Shown: piece after piece, positions 35,172-43,253 of the stretch
Position numbering within the stretch: the stretch's first letter is position 1
How the letters are laid out: each line of letters begins with the position of its first letter
NCBI GenBank assembly: GCA_964386865.1
Contig: CAYLUN010000007.1
Span: forward strand, 1 to 64,000
Reading direction: 5' to 3'
Source of the DNA: CAYLUN01 sp964386865
Lineage (GTDB): Bacteria > Verrucomicrobiota > Kiritimatiellia > RFP12 > UBA1067
DNA: 64,000 nt
Notes under the pieces: model-generated
The model's database searches: none
Told to the model about the DNA's origin: nothing
Seen by the model: the letters and a program-made list of their open reading frames with translations, nothing else
Position numbers and translations under genes: made by a program

Positions 35172-36041
35172 ATGAAACTGATCGTGGAAACGCTGCCTCC
35201 ATCTGCGGCGCAGACCGAACTGGTTGTCTGCGAGCGTGTGAGGGGGCCGGATTTCGGCTGTGTCTGGCACCAGCACCCCGAGTGCGAAATCACGCTCGTT
35301 CTGCGTGGCGGGGCGGAGCGCTGGGTGGGTGACAGGGTGGAAGGCCTTGTGCCCGGCGATCTCGTTTTTCTGGGCTCTAACCTGCCGCATGACTACCGTG
35401 CCGACCGCCGGAGGCGGCACAAAAGCGCGGTGGAGGCCGTCGTTGTGCAGTTCGCTCCCACAGCACTGGGAGGGGATTGGCAGGCATGCAGTTCGATGAG
35501 CTATATGCTCCGTCTGTTCGGGCGCGCCCGGCGGGGGTTGCAGGTGTCCGGCTGCACGCGTGACCGCGCCGAGGCGATCCTGCTGCGGATGGCGGACTCG
35601 CATGGTGCACGGCGCCTGATTATGCTGCTCGAAGTGCTCGAGCTTTTCGCCACTTCAGCCGAGTTATCGGAAATCGCCTCAGAGGGTTTCGGACTGGAGT
35701 CCGCGGAGCGTTCGGCTGACAGGATCGGCACCGTGCTGGCCTATATCGAGGGGCACTTCAAAGAGAAGGTCAGCGTCCACGCGTACGCCCGAATGACCGG
35801 GCTCAGTGATTCTGCCTTCACGCGCCTGTTCAAGCGCTGCACCTGTTCCACCCTGCCGAACTTCGTGAATCAGTTCCGCATCGCGCGCGCGTGCCGGTTC
35901 TTGGCCGAGACGGACCTGTCTGTCGCGCAAATAACTTCCGAGTGCGGCTTTGTCGCGGCTTCCCATTTCCAGCGTCAGTTCAGAAAACACAAGCGCTGTA
36001 CGCCGCTGGAGTACCGCAAGAAGGTCTGCGGCGCGGGTTGA
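35172..36041 (+). CDS. AraC-family transcriptional regulator (second of a tandem pair)
   Basis: A 289-residue paralogue of the preceding regulator: MKLIVETLPPSAAQTELVVC against MNLIVEKLSPLEVDRELVLC, and the same cupin segment WHQHPECEITLVLRGG with GSNLPHDYRAD. The C-terminal HTH pair reads VSVHAYARMTGLSDSAFTRL and SVAQITSECGFVAASHFQRQ. A GGAGG site lies 4 bp before the ATG. The last seven codons (KKVCGAG) lie inside repeat B copy 2. The 100-bp gap after the first AraC gene has an AT-rich stretch (ttaactaattatg) but no clear promoter. It probably regulates the LamG gene and other genes that carry repeat B. Confidence 0.92.
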   Translation: MKLIVETLPPSAAQTELVVCERVRGPDFGCVWHQHPECEITLVLRGGAERWVGDRVEGLVPGDLVFLGSNLPHDYRADRRRRHKSAVEAVVVQFAPTALGGDWQACSSMSYMLRLFGRARRGLQVSGCTRDRAEAILLRMADSHGARRLIMLLEVLELFATSAELSEIASEGFGLESAERSADRIGTVLAYIEGHFKEKVSVHAYARMTGLSDSAFTRLFKRCTCSTLPNFVNQFRIARACRFLAETDLSVAQITSECGFVAASHFQRQFRKHKRCTPLEYRKKVCGAG

Positions 36042-36200
36042 CGCGAATGGGTTGAAAAACGCTCAGTTTGGCGTCTGTTTCGCCGGGTTTGGATATTTTA
36101 TGCACCCCACCTCCTGTCGTATAATAACGCTGCCAGCAGGGATGGATGTCAACATGGACAGGTGCGGGTGCGCCTGCACGGAGAGCAACGGAGGGTCGGA
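36018..36200 (+). repeat. 183-bp promoter-like repeat B, copy 2
   Basis: The counterpart of 23488-23670. It begins in the last 24 coding bases of the second AraC gene and contains TATAAT at 36120-36125 with the same upstream context. It ends about 36 bp before the LamG gene at 36237. Because the AraC tail is genuine here, this copy probably shows the original arrangement. Confidence 0.9.
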
Positions 36201-36236
36201 TATGTGCGGGGCTGGAAACAGCAAGGAGCGTGAAGT

Positions 36237-37865
36237 ATGACGACATTGACACGACAGTCAGGCTCGTTGGCAGTGGGGCTTGGCGTGATCCTGACGGTTG
36301 TCGCGCCGACGGGCGCACGTGCGGATGTGGCGGCGCTGGAGGCGCAGCAGGCGGCGCACCCGAACTTGGTGAATCACTGGACGTTCGAGGGGGCGGACGA
36401 CGCGGCGCGGCGGGCGGACAAGAAGGGCACGGTCAACATGGCCGTGGTTACCACGGGCGTCACGACGCCTGTGCAGGTGTTTACGAACGGCTATGACGCC
36501 TCCAGCGCGGCTTCCCGATCCTATAGCGGCACGCTTTACGGTACGAACCGTAATGAGGGCTCAGGCCTGCGATCGATTTCGGCGTACACGCTCCCGGCAA
36601 CCGGCACAGTGGAGTTCCTCGTCCGCACCACGACGCTCAACGACGGCGGCATAGCGGTCGGGGGAGTCGGCACGGGCACGTCGAGGTGGTACCTGTGGTA
36701 TAACGGAAGCATTGAATCGCTTGGCCTCGGCCAGCCCGCGGTCTACAAAGATCTGGCCGGCGGCACTTCCCCGTTGGCGGCGACGGCAGCCCAGTGGTAC
36801 TACGTGGCCCACACCTGGCAGGTCAGCGGCCAGACCAATCTGACGGTGAACTCCACCGTGGCGGCCTTGCGCCAGAACGGCGCCAACGCTGCCTATCGCG
36901 TCAGTACGACCGCCACGATGGGAAGCGTCAACGGACGCACCTTGTTGAAGATGGGCATCGGCATAGCGAATACGGGGTCGGATCTCCATTTCGACGGCGC
37001 GGTGGATGCCGTGGCGATCTATGACAACGTCCTGGACGAGGCGACTCTGAGGAGTCACCTTGCGACTCTGGGGGCTCCGTATGCGCTGCGGCTGGAGAAC
37101 ATGCAGGCCGCGGACACGAACCTGGTGCAGCACTGGCCGTTTGAGGGGACAAACGACACGCAGCGTTTTTGGAACCGGCACAACGCCGCCTTCGATCTCA
37201 CCCGCAGGACCACCACCGGCTTCACGCCGGAGCAGACGTGGGACGCGGGGTATGACGGGCAGGGCTACAGCTCCCGCTCCTACAATGGCGTCATACGCGA
37301 CACGGGTTCGGCCGTGCGGGTTTCGGCAAACCTGACGCTCCCCACCAACGCCACGCTGGAGTACCTGGTGAAGCCGGTCGATCTGGGCGACAACGCCTTC
37401 ATCACCGGCGGAGTTGGCCCTGGAACAACGCGCTGGTACATGGGCGGCAACAGTGGCTCTTCCGGTTGCCAGGTGGGACTGGGCAACCCGGCGGTATACA
37501 AGCCTCTGGTCGGCACAGGCACGCCACTGACGTGGGTATCCGGCCGATGGTATTACGTGGCTCTGACGTGGGGGATCACGGGCGCCACGAATGTCACGTT
37601 GAACGGCTATGTGGCCGACATGACGCGCCCCACCAACCCCACGCTGCTTCAGACCATCACGAACATGGCCGCCTTCATGGGCGCCACCGACGGGAACACG
37701 CTTTCGGGAGAGCGGTGGGGGCTGGGTATGGGGCCGGACGCTACGTTCTTCAACGGCCAGCTCGATGCCGTGGCGCTCTACAACCGCGTGTACACCAAGG
37801 AAGAGCTGCATGCCCGCCTGCGGGAAGCCTTTCCGCTGAGGGGAACGCTGATCCGAGTCAATTGA
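36237..37865 (+). CDS. Secreted double-LamG protein
   Basis: A 542-residue protein with a signal peptide (cleavage near GARADV). Two repeats of about 250 residues each hold a LamG-like fold: first LVNHWTFEGADDAARR ... FDGAVDAVAIYDNVLDE, second LVQHWPFEGTNDTQRF ... FNGQLDAVALYNRVYTKEEL. Internal matches such as GGVGTGTSRWY against GGVGPGTTRWYM show a tandem duplication. No catalytic site is visible; glycan binding or a surface role is likely. The C-terminus is RGTLIRVN, matching the tail of the 1302 protein. AAGGAG lies 12 bp before the ATG. Repeat B lies upstream. Confidence 0.8.
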   Translation: MTTLTRQSGSLAVGLGVILTVVAPTGARADVAALEAQQAAHPNLVNHWTFEGADDAARRADKKGTVNMAVVTTGVTTPVQVFTNGYDASSAASRSYSGTLYGTNRNEGSGLRSISAYTLPATGTVEFLVRTTTLNDGGIAVGGVGTGTSRWYLWYNGSIESLGLGQPAVYKDLAGGTSPLAATAAQWYYVAHTWQVSGQTNLTVNSTVAALRQNGANAAYRVSTTATMGSVNGRTLLKMGIGIANTGSDLHFDGAVDAVAIYDNVLDEATLRSHLATLGAPYALRLENMQAADTNLVQHWPFEGTNDTQRFWNRHNAAFDLTRRTTTGFTPEQTWDAGYDGQGYSSRSYNGVIRDTGSAVRVSANLTLPTNATLEYLVKPVDLGDNAFITGGVGPGTTRWYMGGNSGSSGCQVGLGNPAVYKPLVGTGTPLTWVSGRWYYVALTWGITGATNVTLNGYVADMTRPTNPTLLQTITNMAAFMGATDGNTLSGERWGLGMGPDATFFNGQLDAVALYNRVYTKEELHARLREAFPLRGTLIRVN

Positions 37866-37879
37866 CGGGTTGTGCGCGG

Positions 37880-37920
37880 GGGCGCGGGTTCGCCTGCACG
37901 GAGGACAACGGAGGGGCGGA
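37880..37920 (+). repeat. Short fragment of repeat B (copy 4)
   Basis: About 41 bp downstream of the LamG gene resemble the last 41 bp of repeat B (cgcctgcacgga core), with a handful of differences. The TATAAT part is absent, so promoter activity is not expected. Confidence 0.65.
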
Positions 37921-37930
37921 CAACACGGCG

Positions 37931-37958
37931 ACGAGAAATTGAACCGGTAAACGAAGGC
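37931..37958 (+). repeat. 28-bp gene-tail/leader repeat C, copy 2
   Basis: Reads as codons D-E-K-L-N-R-stop plus leader bases, matching 31915-31942 at 24 of 28 positions. No gene ends here; the codons look like a relic of the tail of a gene like the one ending at 31934. The glycosidase ATG follows at 37963. Confidence 0.75.
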
Positions 37959-37962
37959 AACA

Positions 37963-40596
37963 ATGATGAAATCCACACTCTCCCTCCTCATCGCCCTGCT
38001 GCTCGCACCGCTGGCCGGCACGGTCGCGACCGCTGCGGACTCCGCCTCGACGTTCGCACAAATCGTACGGCCTTGCCCACGCCCGGCAGGCGCGCCGAGA
38101 GCTTCGGACGTCTGTTTCTCGACGCGCTGGCCACGGCCGCTGAACACTGCGGATAAGTGGGATGCGTTCCAGTCGGCCCGCGCGTTCCATGCGACGCGGC
38201 TGGACTGGCTCTACTTGTCAGGCTCGCCGGATCGCGACAAGGCGTTCGTCGCGAAGTTCAAGGCTGCGGGAATCCCGGTCGGGGGCACGCTCAACTGCCA
38301 GCCGACGGACTCGCCGACTGCCGCGAAACACACATACACGATGGCGCGCACGGTGGACATGAAGGGCGAGCCGCTGAAGGACCCGTGGACGAAGAGCTGG
38401 GGCATGCGGTTTTGTTGCCCGAACAATCCCGGCTACGCGAAGCTCTATCTCGACCACGCCCGCTACGCGCTCGACATGGGCGTGGATCATTTCCAGATGG
38501 ACGGCGTCCAGCTCAACGACATCATGCTGCACTACGGCGGCTGTTTCTGCGAGCACTGCGTCAAGGGCTTCCGCGAATACCTCGCCAAGCACTCGACGCA
38601 CGGCCAGCGCACCACGTGGGGCATCGGCGATCTGGCCGCGTTCGACTATGCGCAGTTCCTGCTTGGCCTCGGCACGGCGCCCGATGCCGCCAGCAGCGCG
38701 TGGAAAGGGCCGAGGGAACTGCGCGAGCTGTTCCGCGCCTTCCAGATCGAATCGGGCCTCGGATTCCTCCGCGAGAGGCACCGGGAGATTGATCGCATCG
38801 CCGGGCGCAAGCTCGCCTACTCGTGCAACGCGACGGAGGAGTTTCTCGTGGACTACTACCCGGTCTACGACGTAGCCCTCAACGAAACCTATCCTGCCAC
38901 CGAGGGCGATCCTGCGTTCCTCTACGAGCGGCGCTTGAAGCCGGCGCAGAAGCTGGGCAAGCCGTTCCTGATGACGTTCGTGTCGGACGATGTGCCGCAC
39001 AACCGCCGGTTCATCGCCTCGGCCTATGCGCTCGGCGCCAACGTGATCGTGCCGTGGGACGTCTTCACGGGTTTCACCTCGCCGCGATTTTTCGGCACGC
39101 CGGAGCAGTTCAGCGACCTGTTCGGCTTTATCCGGGCCAACGCCGCGCTGCTCGACGGTTACGAGGACGCGGGCGTGTTCGGCGCGGGCATCCGCGATCC
39201 GCGCTTTTCGGAGCATGAGCCGCCGTTGCAGGTCGATGCGGCGTCGGACGTGCTCGCCGTGGTCCGCGCCAAAGCGGGCCAAGTCGACGCGCCGGTGGTC
39301 ATCCATCTGGTCGGCGCGAAGAACAACCAGACCGGCCCGATGCGCGTGACTTTCGATCCGCAGCGGTTCTTCGGCGGACGCCCGTTGAAGCTGCGCTTTC
39401 TCGTCCCCGCGCCCTACGACGTGGTCGCGCACGAGAAGGCGGAAGCTTCGCGCGTCTTCGCGCCGCTCACCACAGCCACTGAACTGCCGGGTGGGCGGGT
39501 CAGCGTCGTTCAGCTGCCCGGAGTTGATCCGTGGGGCCTCCTCGTCATCGAACCGGCCGGCGAGGAAGCCGCGACTCCGTGGCAGCCCGCCGTCTGGTGC
39601 GACGAGGAGAGCCGCTTCAGCGACAGCCTGCAGGTGCGGCTCGGTTGCCCGACGCGCGACTCGCAGGTTCGCTACACGCTCGACGGCTCCGAGCCTGTAC
39701 CGGCCTCGATGCTCTACCAGACGCCGTTCCGGCTCGACGCCTCGATGATCGTCACTGCGAAAGCGTTCGACGCACGCGGCGCGGCAGGGCCGGCGGTCTC
39801 GGTCCGCTTCGAGCGCGGCAAAGCCCGTCCGCGCCTTGCGCCCGATGCCGATGCTCTCCAAGCAAACCTCAAACTGTGGCTCAGCGCCGCCACCCTCGCC
39901 AAAACGCTTAAGGACGGTGCGCCCGTCTCGAACTGGCCCGCCGTCGTGGGACCGGCCGCCACCGTTCCCACGCTCACGCTTCTCTCCGGCGCAACACCCG
40001 CCGCCCCGACGTTTGCTGCCACGCTCATCAACGGCCGGCCGGGCGTCCGGTTCGACGGCGTGGACGACCAGTTGGCGGTCGCCGGCTTTGCGAACGCCTG
40101 CCTCGCGGGCAAGCCGTTCACCGTGTTCCTCGTCACACAATCCGACGACACGTTCTTCGGTGTCTGCGGCAACGCCGCCAACGGCTCCGGCGGCATCCCG
40201 CGCCTGTATCTGACGCGCGGCACGTTCAGCTACGACCGAATTGCCGACTCCGCCGCGGTGGGGGTCAGGCCCGGCGCCGCGGCCGTCACCGTTTACCGGC
40301 ACGACGGCATCAGAACCGCCTCCGCGCGCAGCGGCGGACGCGTCACAGGAAAGCGCGACGACCTGCCCGTGGTCAAACAATTCGGCGGCGGCAATCTCGC
40401 CATGCCCTTCTGGACAGGCAACGAGAATCACGCCGGCAAGCTCGGCGAAATCATCGTCTACGATCGCCCTCTCGACGTTGCCGAAGTCGAGGCGATCGAA
40501 GAGGACCTGGCCCAACGTTACGGTACCGGCGACCATCCGCGTTGGCAATCCAGAACACGAGATGACCTTGCCGCCCCTCGACCTCGCCGGGATTGA
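37963..40596 (+). CDS. TIM-barrel glycosidase-like protein with chitobiase-type and C-terminal LamG domains
   Basis: An 877-residue protein with a signal peptide (STLSLLIALLLAPLAGTV). The barrel spans about residues 40-480: FSTRWPRPLN, ARAFHATRLDWLYLSGSPD, RFCCPNNPGYAKLYLDHARY, HFQMDGVQLND near 173-183, and GGCFCEHCVKGFREYL near 193-208. These match the protein at 5506 strand for strand. Residues about 550-620 resemble a CHB_HEX_C/Fn3-associated module (VRYTLDGSEPVPASMLYQTP). Residues about 630-860 are LamG-like (VRFDGVDDQLAVAGF; KLGEIIVYDRPLDVAEVEAI). Start at 37963 or the adjacent ATG 37966. The enzyme family is not identified; two acidic residues in MDGVQLND are candidate catalytic groups. 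Confidence 0.7.
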   Translation: MMKSTLSLLIALLLAPLAGTVATAADSASTFAQIVRPCPRPAGAPRASDVCFSTRWPRPLNTADKWDAFQSARAFHATRLDWLYLSGSPDRDKAFVAKFKAAGIPVGGTLNCQPTDSPTAAKHTYTMARTVDMKGEPLKDPWTKSWGMRFCCPNNPGYAKLYLDHARYALDMGVDHFQMDGVQLNDIMLHYGGCFCEHCVKGFREYLAKHSTHGQRTTWGIGDLAAFDYAQFLLGLGTAPDAASSAWKGPRELRELFRAFQIESGLGFLRERHREIDRIAGRKLAYSCNATEEFLVDYYPVYDVALNETYPATEGDPAFLYERRLKPAQKLGKPFLMTFVSDDVPHNRRFIASAYALGANVIVPWDVFTGFTSPRFFGTPEQFSDLFGFIRANAALLDGYEDAGVFGAGIRDPRFSEHEPPLQVDAASDVLAVVRAKAGQVDAPVVIHLVGAKNNQTGPMRVTFDPQRFFGGRPLKLRFLVPAPYDVVAHEKAEASRVFAPLTTATELPGGRVSVVQLPGVDPWGLLVIEPAGEEAATPWQPAVWCDEESRFSDSLQVRLGCPTRDSQVRYTLDGSEPVPASMLYQTPFRLDASMIVTAKAFDARGAAGPAVSVRFERGKARPRLAPDADALQANLKLWLSAATLAKTLKDGAPVSNWPAVVGPAATVPTLTLLSGATPAAPTFAATLINGRPGVRFDGVDDQLAVAGFANACLAGKPFTVFLVTQSDDTFFGVCGNAANGSGGIPRLYLTRGTFSYDRIADSAAVGVRPGAAAVTVYRHDGIRTASARSGGRVTGKRDDLPVVKQFGGGNLAMPFWTGNENHAGKLGEIIVYDRPLDVAEVEAIEEDLAQRYGTGDHPRWQSRTRDDLAAPRPRRD

Positions 40597-40630
40597 CCAA
40601 TGCTGGCGGAGCCCGCAACCCAATCGAATC

Positions 40631-40700
40631 TCTCACAGAGCCACAGAGAGCACAGAGGTTATTGACGTTCACTGTGAACTCTGTGCCTCTGTGTGAAAGA
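40631..40700. repeat. Imperfect inverted repeat of CACAGAG units (REP-like)
   Basis: The left arm holds three tandem-like CACAGAG units (40634-40657) and the right arm ctctgtgcctctgtgtga (40679-40696). They can pair over about 15 bp with one bulge around a 20-nt loop. Sequences of this CACAGAG type are a familiar dispersed intergenic repeat in several bacterial phyla. It lies just after the glycosidase stop and could act as an mRNA 3' end stabiliser. Confidence 0.75.
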
Positions 40701-40740
40701 AACAACTTGTTTTTTATTGTCATTGCCGAGCCGTAAGGCA

Positions 40741-40905
40741 CAAGCGAGAACCTCCACGCCTACGTGCCGACCTCGACTGGCTCTTCGGCACTTACCGCGT
40801 CAACGTCGCGTCCTTCACCGACCACAACGTGCATCCGGGCAGTGAGAGCGTGTTTGAAGACATCTCCATCTGCGGCCTCTTCTGTGGGAAGAGCGGGCTG
40901 GGCAT
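40741..40905 (+). pseudogene. Short coding remnant without start
   Basis: One frame reads RLRADLDWLFGTYRVNVASF, then TDHNVHPGSESVFEDISICG and LFCG, running into repeat B copy 3. It has the texture of real protein (mixed strand-forming residues) but no start, signal or end of its own. I do not recognise the family. It is probably the leftover of a deleted secreted protein. Confidence 0.4.
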
Positions 40906-40908
40906 GAA

Positions 40909-41018
40909 GGCTGACGCGAACGGGTTGAAAAACGCTCAATTTGGCGTCTGTTTCGCCGAGTCTGGGTCTTTTATGCGCAACACCTCCTGCCGTATAATAA
41001 CGCAGAAAGCAGGGATGG
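40909..41018 (+). repeat. Promoter-like repeat B, partial copy 3
   Basis: About 110 bp resemble the middle of repeat B, with more changes than between copies 1 and 2. The TATAAT at 40993-40998, the upstream TTTATG and the flanking cctcctg are kept, while many bases in between differ. The conserved promoter-like core supports function rather than mere homology. It lies upstream of the oxidoreductase at 41135. Confidence 0.8.
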
Positions 41019-41134
41019 TATGCAGCCCTGGGGTACTGATATCCCTAACGGAAGCATGTGTTCGCTGTGGGGCACAAGGTTTCAAAGAAGTGTCGGACGA
41101 GGCTAAAAAACGCAAGTGTTTGAGGATGGTTATC

Positions 41135-42436
41135 ATGGATCGAATCTATGTTTCGCGGCGTGTTTTTTTGGCGGGTGCGGGTGCGCTGGCGGCGGCGCCG
41201 TCGACCGTGTTCGGTCAGGCTCCGCGTGTGTTCAAGGTCGCACTGGTCGGTTGCGGCGGGCGCGGGCGTGGCGCGGTGAGCGATATTACTGCGGCAGCCG
41301 CGCGGCTCGGCCACAAGGCGGTGCTGGTGGCGGCGGCCGACTATTTTCAGGAGAAGGCCGCGGCGGCCTGCAAAGGCAACGGTTGTGACGAGAAGTACGC
41401 GTTCAGCGGGCCACAGGCTTACAGGAAGGTCATGGAGACCGACGCCGAGATCGTGTTGCTGGCGGCACCGCCCGTTTTCCGCGCGGTGCATGCCGAGGCG
41501 TGCGTCAAGGCCGGCAAGCATATTTTCGCTGAGAAGCCGGTCGCGACCGACCCGGCGGGGTTGCGCCATTTTCTGAAGGTGGTCGAGGCGGCCAAGGCCG
41601 CCAACCTCTCCATCCTGTCCGGCACCTGCCACCGTCATAACAACCGCGCGCTGCGGCAACTCGGCCCCGTGCGCAACGGCGTGATCGGCGAAATCCGGGG
41701 AGGCGTGGTCTATCGATGCCACGGTGGCATGAGCACGGCGAACTATCTGCGGCCCCGTCGGACGGGCGAGAGCAACGCCTCCTACATGGCGAACAACTGG
41801 TACCATTTCCGCGAGATGTCGGCCGACCATCTGACCGAGCAGGCTGTGCATGAGATTGATTTGGCGAACTGGTTCATCGGGCGGCTGCCGGAGAAGGCTA
41901 TGGGCATCGGCGCACGCCACCAACGCTCCACGGGCAACACATACGACTGCTTCGGCATCGACTATGATTACGGCAACGGCCTGCATATCCACGCCGTGGC
42001 GCGGCAGATCAACGGGTGCTTCGACCGCTGCGGCACGTTCCTGAGCGGCACGACCGGACAGGTCGACGTGCTCGGCAGCAAGATCCTTCGGCCAGACGGC
42101 AAGAACGAGCCCTTTCCCTTCGAGGAAAAGGCTGTTGCGGGGCGAGACAACAACATGTACGTGATGGAGCACAGCGATTTTCTGTCAGGTTTGCTGAGCG
42201 GTCAGTTTCTGCAGGAGGGCGAGCAAGTCGCGCTGGCGACGGCGACTGGCATGATGGGCACGCTGGCTGCCTACACGGGACAGATGGTCCGGATGTCTGA
42301 CCTGCTGACGAACACGGAATCGCCCTTCTATAACATGAACCACGCCGTGCGGGCGGAGGACTTCGAGAAGGGCGATGTAACGGCGGTCGAGGAAGGCCGG
42401 GCTGCGGTTCCTGGCGCGCCAGAAAAGTTGGGCTAA
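41135..42436 (+). CDS. Tat-exported Gfo/Idh/MocA-family oxidoreductase
   Basis: A 433-residue protein with a Tat signal (SRRVFLAGAGALAAAPSTVF) followed by a Rossmann domain (FKVALVGCGGRGRGAVSDI, then VLVAAADYFQEKAAAAC). HIFAEKPVATDPAGLRHFLK holds the family's EKP motif, and GTCHRHNNRALRQLGPVRNG and HEIDLANWFIG are catalytic-domain features. It would use NAD(P) to oxidise or epimerise a sugar in the periplasm. ATG 41135 is chosen because it opens the Tat signal, though ATG 41126 is 3 codons upstream; the longer in-frame sequence before them is repeat B. It leads a three-gene unit with the PIG-L and NagB-like genes, with a 25-bp gap to the next. Confidence 0.85.
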   Translation: MDRIYVSRRVFLAGAGALAAAPSTVFGQAPRVFKVALVGCGGRGRGAVSDITAAAARLGHKAVLVAAADYFQEKAAAACKGNGCDEKYAFSGPQAYRKVMETDAEIVLLAAPPVFRAVHAEACVKAGKHIFAEKPVATDPAGLRHFLKVVEAAKAANLSILSGTCHRHNNRALRQLGPVRNGVIGEIRGGVVYRCHGGMSTANYLRPRRTGESNASYMANNWYHFREMSADHLTEQAVHEIDLANWFIGRLPEKAMGIGARHQRSTGNTYDCFGIDYDYGNGLHIHAVARQINGCFDRCGTFLSGTTGQVDVLGSKILRPDGKNEPFPFEEKAVAGRDNNMYVMEHSDFLSGLLSGQFLQEGEQVALATATGMMGTLAAYTGQMVRMSDLLTNTESPFYNMNHAVRAEDFEKGDVTAVEEGRAAVPGAPEKLG

Positions 42437-42461
42437 GGCCGGAACGGGAGAGCGAGGGGCA

Positions 42462-43253
42462 ATGGGTAGTGGGATTATCGCCTTGGCACTCGGGGCTCAT
42501 CCAGATGACATCGAGTTCATGATGAGCGGTACGCTGCTGCTGTTGAAACGGGCGGGCGCGGAGATTCACCTGTGCAACCTTGCGAACGGCTGCTACGGGT
42601 CGCAGGTTTATGCCAAGGAGGAGGCTGCGCGCGTGCGGACTTCGGAGGCGCAAGCCGCGGCGCGCGTGGCCGGCGCTGTGTGGCATCCGCCGCTCTTTGA
42701 CGACGTGGGCATCTTCTACGATGCGCCGTCGTTGGCTAAAGTCACAGCCGTGGTCCGCAAGGTAAGGCCGGACATCGTGCTGACGCTTTCGCGGCACGAC
42801 TACATGGAGGATCACGAGTACGCTGCACGCCTGGCGAGTTCGGCTACCTTTAACCGTTGTCTGCCGAGCTATGTGGCTGATCCGCCGATGCCGTCATACA
42901 ACAAGCCGGTTGCGGTTTACCACGCCTTGCCGCATTCGCTGATGGATATGCAGCGGGTGCCAGTCGTGCCGGAGTTCGTGGTGGATATCGGCGAGGTGAT
43001 GGCCGCGAAACAGGAGATGCTGGCGCAGCACGCGAGCCAGAAGGAGTGGCTCGACGCGACGCAGGGAATGAATTCATATTTGGAGAGCATGGCGGACGCC
43101 GCGCGCGAGGTGGGTCAGCACTATGGCGGTTGCGCCTACGCGGAAGGGTGGCGGCGCCACAACCACATGGGGTACGGACCGCCGGGGTTCGCGCCGCTGC
43201 AGACGTTGCTAAAGGATTTCATAAAGGAGGCAGAGAATGGCACGTGCAATTAG
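42462..43253 (+). CDS. PIG-L/LmbE-family deacetylase
   Basis: A 263-residue zinc-dependent amide hydrolase. The metal motif AHPDD is at residues 12-16 (LALGAHPDDIEFMMSG), and the third ligand lies in RHDYMEDHEYAARL near 110-123. The family removes acetyl groups from N-acetylglucosaminyl or related amino-sugar derivatives. There is no signal peptide, so it acts in the cytoplasm. The gene overlaps the NagB-like gene by 17 bp, and the ribosome site aaggagg of that gene lies inside its last codons, indicating translational coupling. The pairing suggests sequential deacetylation and deamination of an amino sugar. Confidence 0.9.
   Translation: MGSGIIALALGAHPDDIEFMMSGTLLLLKRAGAEIHLCNLANGCYGSQVYAKEEAARVRTSEAQAAARVAGAVWHPPLFDDVGIFYDAPSLAKVTAVVRKVRPDIVLTLSRHDYMEDHEYAARLASSATFNRCLPSYVADPPMPSYNKPVAVYHALPHSLMDMQRVPVVPEFVVDIGEVMAAKQEMLAQHASQKEWLDATQGMNSYLESMADAAREVGQHYGGCAYAEGWRRHNHMGYGPPGFAPLQTLLKDFIKEAENGTCN

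Noticed and set aside
38218..40623. Long open frame of about 800 codons on the minus strand opposite the TIM-barrel/LamG gene
   Set aside because: It mirrors a high-GC gene on the + strand, is rich in Arg, Ala, Val and Glu in the manner of antisense frames, has no ribosome site and no recognisable domain, while the + strand frame has clear motifs and a signal peptide.
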